This document shows, piece after piece, positions 14,081-22,355 of a stretch of DNA of 24,479 nucleotides (position 1 is its first letter; each line of letters opens with the position of its first letter). This stretch comes from Chloroflexota bacterium. GTDB lineage: Bacteria > Chloroflexota > Limnocylindria > P2-11E. The notes beneath the pieces are model-generated. The model worked only from the letters and a program-made list of their open reading frames with translations. It had not been told where the DNA came from and did no database searches. The DNA lies in NCBI GenBank assembly GCA_005889445.1, contig VBGS01000004.1:1-24479 (forward strand), given 5' to 3'. Made by a program: the position numbers and the translations under genes.

Positions 14081-14908
14081 GTGAAAGAGTCAACCGCCGA
14101 AACGCCGAAGCGGGCGCGCCGTTCGGTCCAATCCGTCGACCGGGCGCTCGATCTGCTCGAGGCGCTGGCGGGCGCCGACGGAGAAGTCGCGATCACCGCG
14201 CTCGCGACCCGCACAGGGCTCCACGTCAGCACGGTCCACCGGCTCCTCGCCACGCTCCTCCGTCGCGGGTATGTCCGGCAGAACCCGGACACGAGCCGGT
14301 ACTACGCGGGCGCCAAGCTCGCGATGCTCACGGAGGGACGATCTCGCTATGGCGAGCTTCGCCTCCGCGCCCGACCGCTGCTTCGCTCGCTCACCGACGC
14401 GACACGCGAGACCGCGAACCTCGTGGTCCTGGACGACGTGCAGGCCGTCTACATCGACACCGTTCCTTCGCCGCAGGTCGTCCGCCTCTTCACCGCGATC
14501 GGCAACCGGACACCGCTGCACGCGACGGGCGCCGGAAAGGCGCTCCTTGCCGCGTTGCCGTCGCCGCGCCGCGACGCGCTCCTCGACCGGATCGAGCTGC
14601 GCGGCTACACCGCGCGCACCATCGTGGACCGAGCGAGCCTGCGCCGGATGCTCGATGAGATCCGCGAGCGCGGGTACGCGATCGACGACGAGGAGTACGA
14701 CGACGGCGTGCGTTGTGTCGCCGTCGCGGTCGCGGGGATCGGGACCGGACGCGACGCGCAACACGGCGGCCCCATCGCCGCGCTGTCGATCTCCGCGCCG
14801 GCCAACCGTCTCTCGCGACAGCGCTGCGCCGAGCTCGCGCCCTTGCTGCGTCGGACCGCTGCGGAGCTCGCCGAGGCGATCCGCGATCAGGCCGGAGGCT
14901 CGTCCTGA
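14081..14908 (+). CDS. IclR family transcriptional regulator
   Basis: This 275-residue regulator has a winged HTH (VQSVDRALDLLEALAG, then LATRTGLHVSTVHRLLATLLRRGYV, about residues 13-70). An effector-binding GAF-like domain follows with LRARPLLRSLTDATRETANL, the conserved RTPLHATGAGKALLAALP, and YAIDDEEYDDGVRCVAVAV. All are standard IclR landmarks, and the length is normal. IclR proteins typically bind a small carboxylate and control nearby catabolic operons. Lying two bases upstream of glcD on the same strand, this one most likely responds to glycolate, lactate or glyoxylate, which is inference from position. The start is a GTG at 14081; the longer open frame upstream is antisense to uvrC and not coding. 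A GGGGG stretch at 14066-14070 may serve as a ribosome binding site. Confidence 0.94.
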   Translation: MKESTAETPKRARRSVQSVDRALDLLEALAGADGEVAITALATRTGLHVSTVHRLLATLLRRGYVRQNPDTSRYYAGAKLAMLTEGRSRYGELRLRARPLLRSLTDATRETANLVVLDDVQAVYIDTVPSPQVVRLFTAIGNRTPLHATGAGKALLAALPSPRRDALLDRIELRGYTARTIVDRASLRRMLDEIRERGYAIDDEEYDDGVRCVAVAVAGIGTGRDAQHGGPIAALSISAPANRLSRQRCAELAPLLRRTAAELAEAIRDQAGGSS

Positions 14909-14910
14909 CA

Positions 14911-16353
14911 GTGGCGACCGCGGTTCGCGCGGGGATGCGCGGGACCGCGCTCGTCCGCGCGCTGCAGGAGCTGCTTGGCGCGAAGAAGGTGCTCGGCACG
15001 CCCGAGGAGCTGCTCATCTACGAATACGACGGCGCGGTCGATACCGCCACACCGGACGCGGTGGCCCTGCCCGAAAGCACCGCCGACGTCTCGGCGCTCG
15101 CGCGCTTCTGTTACGAGCACGCGGTGCCGATCGTCCCGCGCGGCGCCGGCACCGGACTCTCGGGCGGCGCGATCCCGGTCGAGGGCGGCGTCGTCGTGTC
15201 GTTCGCGCGGATGGCGCGCATCCTCGAGATCGACGTTCCGAATCTGCGCGCGGTGGTCCAGCCCGGCGTCATCAACCTGCACCTGTCGACGGCGACCGCC
15301 CCCCATGGCCTGTACTTCGTGCCAGACCCGTCGAGTCAGAAGGCGTGCACCCTCGGCGGCAACGTCGCGGAGAACTCAGGCGGCCCGCACACGCTCGCCT
15401 ACGGCGTGACCACGAATCACGTGACGGGTCTCGAGCTCGTGCTCTCGGATGGCACGGTCGTCCGCCTGGGCGGGAAGGCCGTCGAGAGCGAGGGCTATGA
15501 CCTCGTCGGCACGTTCGTCGGGTCGGAGGGGACCCTCGGGATCGTGACCGAGATCACCGTCAAGCTCACGCCGCTGCCCGAGGACAAGCGCACGCTCATC
15601 GCCGCGTTCCCGACGATGGATGAAGCATCCGAGACCGTGTCGTCGATCATCGCCGCGGGGATCGTCCCGAGCGCGATCGAGATGATGGACCAGCTGGCCA
15701 CCCAGGCGGTCGAGGCGTCGGTCAGCGCGGGTTACCCGCTCGACGCGGGCGGCATCCTGCTCGTCGAGATCGACGGCGCTCGCGACGGGCTCGACGACGT
15801 GCGCGAAAAGATCGAAGCGATCTGCCGCGCCCATGACGCGAGCACGATCCGGGTCGCGGCCACGGCGCTCGAGCGCGAGCGGCTCTGGGCTGGGCGGAAG
15901 GGCGCGTTCGCGGCGATGGGCCGTCTCTCCCCGGACTACTACGTGCAGGACGGGGTCATCCCGCGGACCCGCCTTCCCGAGATCCTCCGTCTCGTCAAGG
16001 AGTCCGGAGAGCGGCACGGCGTCAGGATCGCCAATGTCTTCCATGCCGGGGACGGGAACATTCATCCGCTGATCATGTTCGACTTGCGCAACGGACCCGA
16101 TGAGCTCGAGCGCGCGAAGGAGACCAGCATCGAGATCCTCACGGCGTGCGTCGAGGCGGGCGGTTCGCTCACCGGCGAGCACGGCGTCGGCATGGAGAAG
16201 AACTGCTACATGCCGCTGCAATTCGCGCCGGCTGACCTCGCCGCGATGCGGCGCGTCAAGGACGCGTTCGACCCGGCCGGTCTGGCGAACCCCGGCAAGG
16301 TCTTTCCGACGCCGGGCCGTTGCCGCGAGTTCAGCCTCGCGGCGCGACGGTGA
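14911..16353 (+). CDS. glcD: FAD-binding glycolate/D-lactate oxidase subunit GlcD
   Basis: This 480-residue FAD-linked oxidase has an N-terminal FAD_binding_4 domain with VPRGAGTGLSGGAIP (about residues 75-90), DPSSQKACTLGGNVAENSGG and the strand motif VGSEGTLGIVTEITV. The C-terminal oxidase domain carries the metal/substrate loop HAGDGNIHP (His378 onward) and GEHGVGMEK (Glu423 onward), followed by the terminal FDPAGLANPGKVFP. It oxidises glycolate to glyoxylate or D-lactate to pyruvate at the membrane together with GlcE and GlcF. I chose the GTG at 14911, two bases after the IclR stop with GGAGG at 14894-14898. An ATG at 14935 is possible and would remove eight residues. Its stop overlaps the glcE GTG by four bases. 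Substrate choice between glycolate and D-lactate cannot be settled from sequence. Confidence 0.93.
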   Translation: MATAVRAGMRGTALVRALQELLGAKKVLGTPEELLIYEYDGAVDTATPDAVALPESTADVSALARFCYEHAVPIVPRGAGTGLSGGAIPVEGGVVVSFARMARILEIDVPNLRAVVQPGVINLHLSTATAPHGLYFVPDPSSQKACTLGGNVAENSGGPHTLAYGVTTNHVTGLELVLSDGTVVRLGGKAVESEGYDLVGTFVGSEGTLGIVTEITVKLTPLPEDKRTLIAAFPTMDEASETVSSIIAAGIVPSAIEMMDQLATQAVEASVSAGYPLDAGGILLVEIDGARDGLDDVREKIEAICRAHDASTIRVAATALERERLWAGRKGAFAAMGRLSPDYYVQDGVIPRTRLPEILRLVKESGERHGVRIANVFHAGDGNIHPLIMFDLRNGPDELERAKETSIEILTACVEAGGSLTGEHGVGMEKNCYMPLQFAPADLAAMRRVKDAFDPAGLANPGKVFPTPGRCREFSLAARR

Positions 16354-17501
16354 GGGCGACACAGGACCGCGTCGCCCCGGCGGACGCAGGCGAGTGCGCC
16401 GCGATCTTGGCACAGGCCGGTGCCGAAGGACGGATGGTCGGCATCGGCGGCGGCCTGACGAAGCATTACCTCGGCGACGCTGCCTCGCTCGACATCGAGC
16501 TCCGGACCACGAGCATCGCCGGCATCGTCGATCACGTGCCCGCAGATCTGACGGTGACGGTGGCAGCGGGGACCCGCTTCGCGGACCTGCGCGCAGCGCT
16601 CGCGCGCGCCGGGCAGTTCCTCCCGATCGATACCCCGCATGCCGACGACGCCACCATCGGCGGTGTCATCGCGGCGAACGCGAACGGCTTCTGGCGCGCG
16701 CGCTACGGCGGAGTGCGTGACCTTTTGATCGGCACCCGCGTCGCCCTCACGGACGGGACGGTCATCCGCTCTGGCGGTCGCGTCGTGAAGAACGTGGCGG
16801 GGTATGACCTCAACAAGCTGTTCGTGGGCTCGTTCGGGACGCTCGGCGTGATCGTCGAAGCGACGTTCAAAGTCCTGCCGATCCCCGCTGCCGAAGCGGG
16901 CCTGATCGCGCGATTCGGGACGGCCAGCGACGCGTTCAACGCCGCCGCGATCATCGCGCGCGCGCCCGCACGCGCCGAGGCCGTCGTCGTCGAGCGTCAG
17001 CCGGACGGCTGGGGCCTCGTCGTGAGCGCGCGCGGCGATGACAAGACCGTCGCGCGCGCGGTGGCCGACGCACGCCATGCCGCCGGGTCCTCGGCGGAGA
17101 GCGCCGCGGTCGGCGACCGCCTCGCGCTGGCGCGCGAGCTGCCGGCGCGTGCGGTGGAGGGCGCCCTCGTACGCGTCGCATTGCCGCTCGCGTCCCAGAC
17201 GGCCTTCGCCGAGGCGGCCGCGCGACGCGACACCTTCCGCGAGCTCGTCGCCGACGCGTCGAGCGCGGTCCACCGGGTGCATCTGATCGGTGAGGACGAC
17301 GCCGTCGCGGAGGATGCCGGCGCGCTTGTCGCGAACGCGCGGGCGGCAGGGGGGACCGGCCGGATCGAGCGCCGATCCGCGCGGCTGAGCGAGCGCCTAC
17401 GGACATGGCCAGACGCGCCGCTCGGCGAGACCCTGATGCGCCGCCTGAAGACGCAGTTCGATCCGGCCGGCATCCTCGAGCCCGGACGGTCACCCGGATG
17501 A
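16350..17501 (+). CDS. glcE: FAD-binding glycolate oxidase subunit GlcE
   Basis: This 383-residue protein has the FAD_binding_4 fold but lacks the large C-terminal oxidase domain of GlcD, as expected for GlcE. Landmarks are IGGGLTKHYLG near residue 32, the flavin segment HADDATIGGVIAANANG, RDLLIGTRVALTDGTVIRSG, VVKNVAGYDLNKLFVGSFGTLGVI, and the end LKTQFDPAGILEPGR. It is the second flavoprotein of the GlcDEF complex, passing electrons toward the Fe-S subunit GlcF. The start is a GTG within GTGA at the glcD stop and the end is ATGA into glcF, so the three subunits are translationally chained, consistent with fixed stoichiometry. The central region (about residues 200-330) is Ala/Arg-rich and poorly conserved. 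No defect is seen. Confidence 0.9.
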   Translation: MRATQDRVAPADAGECAAILAQAGAEGRMVGIGGGLTKHYLGDAASLDIELRTTSIAGIVDHVPADLTVTVAAGTRFADLRAALARAGQFLPIDTPHADDATIGGVIAANANGFWRARYGGVRDLLIGTRVALTDGTVIRSGGRVVKNVAGYDLNKLFVGSFGTLGVIVEATFKVLPIPAAEAGLIARFGTASDAFNAAAIIARAPARAEAVVVERQPDGWGLVVSARGDDKTVARAVADARHAAGSSAESAAVGDRLALARELPARAVEGALVRVALPLASQTAFAEAAARRDTFRELVADASSAVHRVHLIGEDDAVAEDAGALVANARAAGGTGRIERRSARLSERLRTWPDAPLGETLMRRLKTQFDPAGILEPGRSPG

Positions 17502-18784
17502 CCGGGATCCTTCCCTATCCCAACGCCGACGCGCCGTCGGAGGAGCTGATATCGCGGTGCGTGCACTGCGGCCTCTGCCTTCCCACCTGCCCGACGTTCG
17601 CGGTCCTCGGCGTCGAGATGGACTCGCCGCGCGGCCGCATCCGCCTGATGAAGACGGTCTGGGAAGGACGCGTAAGCGCCGACGCGCCTGCGTTCGCTAA
17701 GCACATCGGGCAGTGCCTCGACTGCCGGGCGTGCGAGACGGCCTGCCCCTCCGGGGTCGAGTACGGCAAGCTCGTCGAAGCGGCGCGCTCCCAGATCCTC
17801 GCGGCGACGACTCGCTCGCTGGGCGAGCGCGGGATCCGTAGCGCGGCGTTCGACTGGCTCCTGCCTCATCGACGCGTGCTCGCCGTGTTCGCCCGGCTTT
17901 CCGTCACCGCGAAGCGACTGGGCGTTCCTCGCGTCCTCCGCGCGACCGGGCTGCGCGGGGGCGCGCGGCTCGCGGAGATGCTCGAGCTGTTGCCCGATTC
18001 CGCGACGATGGAGCGCCTCGACACGGTCATACCGGCGTCCGGTCCGGTCCGCGCGCGAGTCGCGATGTTCAGCGGATGCGTCATGGGCAGCGTTTTCGGC
18101 GGCACCAACGCGGCGACCGCGCGGGTGCTCGCGCGCAACGGCGTCGAAGTGCACGTGATCCGCCCGCAGACCTGCTGCGGGGCCTTGCACGCGCACGCCG
18201 GCGAGCGCGAGCGCGCGCGCGAGCTCGCCCGGCGGAACGTCGCGGCCTTCGCGGGCGAAGAGGTCGACGCCATCATCGTCAACGCGGCCGGCTGCGGCGC
18301 GGCGATGAAGGAATACGGCTGGCTTCTCAAGGACGACACAGCCTGGGCGACACGCGCCGCCGAGTTCGCCTCGCGCGTGCGCGACGCGACGGAGTTCCTC
18401 GGCGACCTCGGCCTCCGCGCCGTGCCCTCGCCCATGCGGGTCCGCGCCGCGTACGACGATCCGTGCCATCTGCTTCACGGCCAGCGCGTGCGCGAGCAGC
18501 CACGAGCGCTCCTCGCGGCGATCCCCGGCCTCGAGATGGTCCCGCTCGAGGAAGCCGACTGGTGCTGCGGAAGCGCGGGCACCTACAACGTGACCCAGCC
18601 TGAGCTCGCCCGCACGCTGCTCGAGCGCAAGGTCGCCAACATCGAGAAAACCGGCGCCGACGTCGTCGTCACGGCCAATCCCGGCTGTCTCATGCAGATC
18701 CAATCCGGCCTTCGCCGTGCGGGATCGCGTACGCGGGTCGTGCACCTGATCGATCTCCTGGACGAGGCGTACCGCGCCGGCTGA
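17498..18784 (+). CDS. glcF: Iron-sulfur glycolate oxidase subunit GlcF
   Basis: This 428-residue protein carries two 4Fe-4S motifs near the N-terminus (CVHCGLCLPTCP from Cys21 and CLDCRACETACP from Cys73) and two CCG (DUF224) domains. The first has FSGCVMG and TCCGALHAHAG; the second has DDPCHLLHGQ and WCCGSAGTYN, then ANPGCLMQIQSGL. It carries electrons from the GlcD/GlcE flavins toward the quinone pool on the cytoplasmic membrane face. The length fits GlcF (about 400 residues). The ATG at 17498 lies in the ATGA junction with glcE and removes the spurious upstream part of the open frame. The downstream antiporter remnant begins immediately after its stop. All expected cysteines are present. 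Confidence 0.94.
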   Translation: MTGILPYPNADAPSEELISRCVHCGLCLPTCPTFAVLGVEMDSPRGRIRLMKTVWEGRVSADAPAFAKHIGQCLDCRACETACPSGVEYGKLVEAARSQILAATTRSLGERGIRSAAFDWLLPHRRVLAVFARLSVTAKRLGVPRVLRATGLRGGARLAEMLELLPDSATMERLDTVIPASGPVRARVAMFSGCVMGSVFGGTNAATARVLARNGVEVHVIRPQTCCGALHAHAGERERARELARRNVAAFAGEEVDAIIVNAAGCGAAMKEYGWLLKDDTAWATRAAEFASRVRDATEFLGDLGLRAVPSPMRVRAAYDDPCHLLHGQRVREQPRALLAAIPGLEMVPLEEADWCCGSAGTYNVTQPELARTLLERKVANIEKTGADVVVTANPGCLMQIQSGLRRAGSRTRVVHLIDLLDEAYRAG

Positions 18785-19821
18785 GCTTGCGGCCGTCGCG
18801 CTCCTTGCCTCCGCGACCGCCGTCGCCGCCATCGCGCGACGGGTCGGGCTCCCCGAATCGGTCGTGCTGGTCCTCGTCGGGCTCGCCGGCGCCGCGCTGT
18901 TCCCGGCCGTCCGCTTCGCGGTGACCCCGGCGCTCGTCCTCGGCGTCTTCGTGCCCGGGCTGGTCTTCGCCGCCGCGTACGCGATCGACTGGTCCGAGCT
19001 TCGGGCGGTGCTCGGTCCGGTCATCGGCCTCGCCGTCCCAGGCGTCGTTGCTTCCGCGGCCGTCGTCGCCGCCGCCCTCTCCGCGGTCGGTCTGCGCTTC
19101 GAGCTCGCATTCGTCGTGGGCGCGATCACGGCCGCGACCGATCCGATCGCCGTGGTTGCGACGATGCGGCGGCTCAGTGTCCCCGCCGGCCTCCGAACGC
19201 TCGTCGAATCGGAAAGCCTCCTCAACGATGGCACCGGACTCGTGCTCTTCGCGCTCGCCGTTCGGGCCATCACGACGGGCATCGGCACGGTGGAGGGCAT
19301 CGCTCTGTTCCTCGTCACGCTGGTGGTCAGCGGTGTCCGGCATCCTCGCCACGGTGATCTCCGGCATCGTGCTCGGCACGCTGATGCGCCGCAGCCCGAT
19401 GTCCGCGCTCGCCGGCGAGGTCGAGGATCTGTGGGACGTCATCGCGTTCGCCCTGACCAGCCTCGTTTCGCTGCTGATCGGCTTCGCGATCGCTCTGGCG
19501 GCGCTCGGCTCGGCGGTGGTGGGGATCATCGTTGGAACGATCGCCGCGATCGTCGCTCGGGGATTCATCGTCTACGTCCCCGCGCTGGTCACGCGGCTCA
19601 TGTGGCGCACGCGAGCGCTGCCAAGCGGCTGGGACCACGTCGTGTTCTGGTCCGGGCTCCGCGGCGCGATCGCGCTCGCCGCGGCCCTGTCACTTCCAGC
19701 CGATTTTCCGCAGAGGGACCTCCTCCAGGAGATCAGCCTCGGGATCGTGCTCCTCACGCTCGTGGCGCAGGGCGCGACCGCCGGCTTCGTCGTCCGGCGC
19801 GCGCTGCCACAAAACGCGTGA
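18785..19821 (+). pseudogene. CPA1-type Na+/H+ antiporter, frameshifted and lacking a start codon
   Basis: The region encodes a cation/proton exchanger in two frames. Frame one, usable from a GTG at 18864, carries hydrophobic helices and the CPA1 motifs ATDPIAVVATMRRL and ESESLLNDGTGLVLF. After LVTLVVSG at about 19329-19334 it runs into Arg/Pro-rich nonsense. Frame two picks up at about 19333 with SGILATVISGIVLGTLMRR, then EVEDLWDVIAFALTSL, VFWSGLRGAIALAAALSLP and the end at 19821. Removing one base near 19332-19335, or adding two, restores continuity. The first helix (LAAVALLASATAVAAIARRVGLP, from 18785) is in frame with 18864 but has no ATG, GTG or TTG after the upstream in-frame stop at 18747. 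This could be a decaying gene or sequence error. An intact product would exchange Na+ or K+ for H+ across the membrane. Confidence 0.75.
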
Positions 19822-19852
19822 GCGATCTGCGCTACGGTCTCGGCAGAATCCG

Positions 19853-22012
19853 ATGACGGCATCAAAGACCGAGTTCCACCGCCGCCTCGACCGCGCGCTC
19901 TCGTCTGAGAAGCTGCGCACCGCGCTGCGCCGGGCGCTGCCGGAGCTTCGCGAGCGCCGCGACACGCGGATGCGCGAGATCGATTGGAGCGGGCTCCGAG
20001 CGGATCTGACGCTTCGCAAGGCGCGCGCGATCGACGACCTTCCGGCCCTCGTCGAGCGCTTCACCAGGGAAGCCGAGGCCGTCGGCGCGAAGGTCTACCG
20101 CGCGGTCGACGCCGAGGAGGCGCGCCGGATCGTCAGCGCGATCTGCCGCGCGAAGAAGGCGAAGCTCGTCGTCAAATCCAAGTCGATGGCGACCGAGGAG
20201 ATCGGCCTGACCGACCACCTGGAGTCGCAGGGGATCCGCGCGGTCGAGACCGACCTCGGCGAGTGGATCATCCAGCTCGCCGGCGAGCGGCCGTCGCACC
20301 TCATCGCGCCCGCGATCCACAAGACCCGCGAAGAGGTGGCGCAGCTGTTCGCAAAGGTCGTGGGCCATCCGGTGCCCGACGACACCGCATCGCTCGTCGC
20401 GGTCGCGCGGACGGAGCTCCGGCAGAGCTTCATCGACGCGGATATCGGGATCACCGGCGGGAACGCGCTCATCGCGGAGACCGGCACGCTCATGCTCGTC
20501 ACCAACGAGGGCAACGCCGATCTCGCGACCACCCTTCCGCCGGTGCACATCGCGGTGGTCGGCATCGAGAAGCTCGTGCCGACCCTGGACGACGCGGTCG
20601 CCATCGTGAAGCTTCTCGCGCGCAGCGGCACCGGACAGAAGATCACGTCATACACGCAGTTCATCACCGGTCCCTCACGATCCGCCGACATCGAGCTCAA
20701 GAGCCAGATCGGCGTGCACGGACCGAAGGAGCTGCACTTCGTGCTCATCGACAACGGCCGCATGGCCATGCGCGAGGACCCGTTCTTCCGCGACGCCCTT
20801 CGTTGTATCCGCTGCGGAGCCTGCAGCAACGTGTGCCCGAGCTACCTCGAGGTCGGCGGTCACGTCTTCGGTCACATCTACACCGGACCCATCGGGCTCG
20901 TCGTCTCCCCCTGGCATCACGGCATCGAGAGCGTCGCGCACGAGCAGGCGCTGTGCATGGGATGCAACGCCTGCGACACGGTCTGCCCGGTGGGCATCCC
21001 GCTCGCCTCGCTCATCACCGACGTGCGCGCGAAGGCCGCGGAGCGAACGGGGATGTCGTGGGCCAAGCGCGTCTTCCTCCGCCAGTGGTCGTCACCCGAG
21101 CGGATCGACCGGATCACCGGCTGGCTCGCGGCCTTCCAGAACCCGCTCCGGCGCAACGGCAACGTCAGGCTGCCGTTCGGGACGCTCGCGCAGGAGAAGA
21201 GCCTCCCCGCCGTCGCGGACAATCCCCTCCACTACCGCGCGCGCGAGGTCACCCAGACGAACCCGCGCGATCCCGTCGCGCAGGTCGCGATGTTCCCCTC
21301 CTGCATCGTCGATCACTTCCTCCCTGGGGCGGGATATGCGGCCGCTCGCGTGCTGCAGGCGCTCGGCGCCGAGGTGCACCTGGTCGAGGGACGCCGCTGC
21401 TGCGGGCTCCCGCAGCTCAACAGCGGCGATCGTCAAACCGCGGTCACGATGGCCAAAGCGGCGATCGAGTCGCTCGAGCGCCTGCGGGCCGATCGCATCG
21501 TCATCCCCTCGTCCTCATGCGCCATCACGATCGTCGACGACTACGAGCGCATCCTCGCGGCCGAACCGGCGTGGGCCGAGCGGGCCCGCGCCCTCGCACA
21601 GCGCGTGACCGCGTTCACGCCCTTCGTCGCGAAGGCCGCACGCGAGCGTGGGCTCAAAGGAAGGCCGCTCGGTCTCCGCGCGACGTACCACGACGCGTGT
21701 CAGTCCGCGAATGTTCTCGGGATCCATGACGAGCCGCGCGACCTCCTGAGAGCCGTGTCCGGGGTCGAGCTGGTGGAGATGGCCGAGTCGTCGGTCTGCT
21801 GCGGCTTTGGCGGCTCGTTCAGCTTCGAGTACCCGGAGGTCGCGAACCGCGTCCTCGAGCGCAAGCTCGCGAACATCGAAGCGACCGGGGTCGACTGCGT
21901 CATCGCCGATAATCCGGGGTGCCTCACGCACCTGCGCGGAGGATTGGACGCGCGGCGGACGCCGATCGCTGTCCGCCATCTCGCCGAGGTGCTCTGGGAG
22001 TCGCTCTCCTAG
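19853..22012 (+). CDS. LutB-LutA-like fusion: LUD domain, 4Fe-4S ferredoxin and CCG domains
   Basis: This 719-residue protein joins two parts that are usually separate. Residues 1 to about 460 resemble LutB/LldF. They contain a LUD domain (KLVVKSKSMATEEIGLTDHL; DIGITGGNALIAETGTLMLV; GIEKLVPTLDDA; YTQFITGPSRSADIE) and two 4Fe-4S motifs (CIRCGACSNVCP from Cys318, CMGCNACDTVCP from Cys368). From about 475 to the end it resembles LutA/LldE, with two CCG domains (PSCIVDHFLPGAG with Cys484, RRCCGLPQLNSG with Cys516/517, HDACQSANVLG with Cys616, VCCGFGGSFS with Cys649/650). Lut/Lld complexes oxidise lactate to pyruvate; the third subunit LutC is not in this window. The ATG at 19853 is the first start with homology. 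It follows glcDEF on the same strand, so lactate or glycolate is the likely substrate. Confidence 0.9.
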   Translation: MTASKTEFHRRLDRALSSEKLRTALRRALPELRERRDTRMREIDWSGLRADLTLRKARAIDDLPALVERFTREAEAVGAKVYRAVDAEEARRIVSAICRAKKAKLVVKSKSMATEEIGLTDHLESQGIRAVETDLGEWIIQLAGERPSHLIAPAIHKTREEVAQLFAKVVGHPVPDDTASLVAVARTELRQSFIDADIGITGGNALIAETGTLMLVTNEGNADLATTLPPVHIAVVGIEKLVPTLDDAVAIVKLLARSGTGQKITSYTQFITGPSRSADIELKSQIGVHGPKELHFVLIDNGRMAMREDPFFRDALRCIRCGACSNVCPSYLEVGGHVFGHIYTGPIGLVVSPWHHGIESVAHEQALCMGCNACDTVCPVGIPLASLITDVRAKAAERTGMSWAKRVFLRQWSSPERIDRITGWLAAFQNPLRRNGNVRLPFGTLAQEKSLPAVADNPLHYRAREVTQTNPRDPVAQVAMFPSCIVDHFLPGAGYAAARVLQALGAEVHLVEGRRCCGLPQLNSGDRQTAVTMAKAAIESLERLRADRIVIPSSSCAITIVDDYERILAAEPAWAERARALAQRVTAFTPFVAKAARERGLKGRPLGLRATYHDACQSANVLGIHDEPRDLLRAVSGVELVEMAESSVCCGFGGSFSFEYPEVANRVLERKLANIEATGVDCVIADNPGCLTHLRGGLDARRTPIAVRHLAEVLWESLS
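22009..22012. other. Shared CTAG stop of two convergent genes
   Basis: The plus-strand LUD fusion ends with TAG at 22010-22012 and the minus-strand Fe-S carrier ends with TAG at 22011-22009. The palindrome CTAG therefore supplies both stop codons and leaves no room for a terminator between the genes. Confidence 0.95.
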
Positions 22013-22353
22013 GAGTCGGCGCCGCCGGAGCAGCCGCACGAACCCGACATCGCCGGGTTGCGGACCATGAAGCCGGTCCCCTCGGGACCGTCGACCCATT
22101 CGACCCTCGCGCCATCGCAGTACGGGGCGCTCACGCGGTCCATGGCGATGCGGATGCCGTCGACGTCACGGACCGTGTCGGAGTCGTCAGGTTTCTCATC
22201 GAACGCCAGGCCGTATTGGTACGAGCAGCACGTCCGACCCATGACGTAGAGGCGGAGGATCGCGCGCTTGGGATCCGCGCCGCTGAGCTCGCGGAGCTTT
22301 GTCGCGGCCTCGGGAGTGACGGCGATCGTCTGCGCGGCGTCCATCTGGGTCAA
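22009..22353 (-). CDS. Iron-sulfur cluster carrier, ErpA/IscA/HesB family
   Basis: This 114-residue A-type Fe-S carrier has the three expected cysteines. Cys42 lies in RTCCSYQYGLAFDE, aligned with GGCSGFQYGF of ErpA, and Cys106 and Cys108 lie in GSCGCSG. The doubled cysteine at 42-43 replaces the usual CS, and two acidic stretches (EKPDDSD, DGPEGTGF) are normal for the fold. Such proteins receive a cluster from the SUF or ISC scaffold and pass it to apo-enzymes. I chose the TTG at 22353 because GGAGG lies seven bases upstream; an ATG at 22344 would have a 16-base spacing. It begins two bases after the lysA stop and ends tail to tail with the Fe-S-rich LUD fusion, sharing CTAG. Confidence 0.9.
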   Translation of the reverse strand: MTQMDAAQTIAVTPEAATKLRELSGADPKRAILRLYVMGRTCCSYQYGLAFDEKPDDSDTVRDVDGIRIAMDRVSAPYCDGARVEWVDGPEGTGFMVRNPAMSGSCGCSGGADS

Positions 22354-22355
22354 TG

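Noticed and set aside
16997..19318. Minus-strand open frame of about 770 codons opposite glcE, glcF and the antiporter
   Set aside because: No recognisable domain; the opposite strand carries complete GlcE and GlcF motifs.
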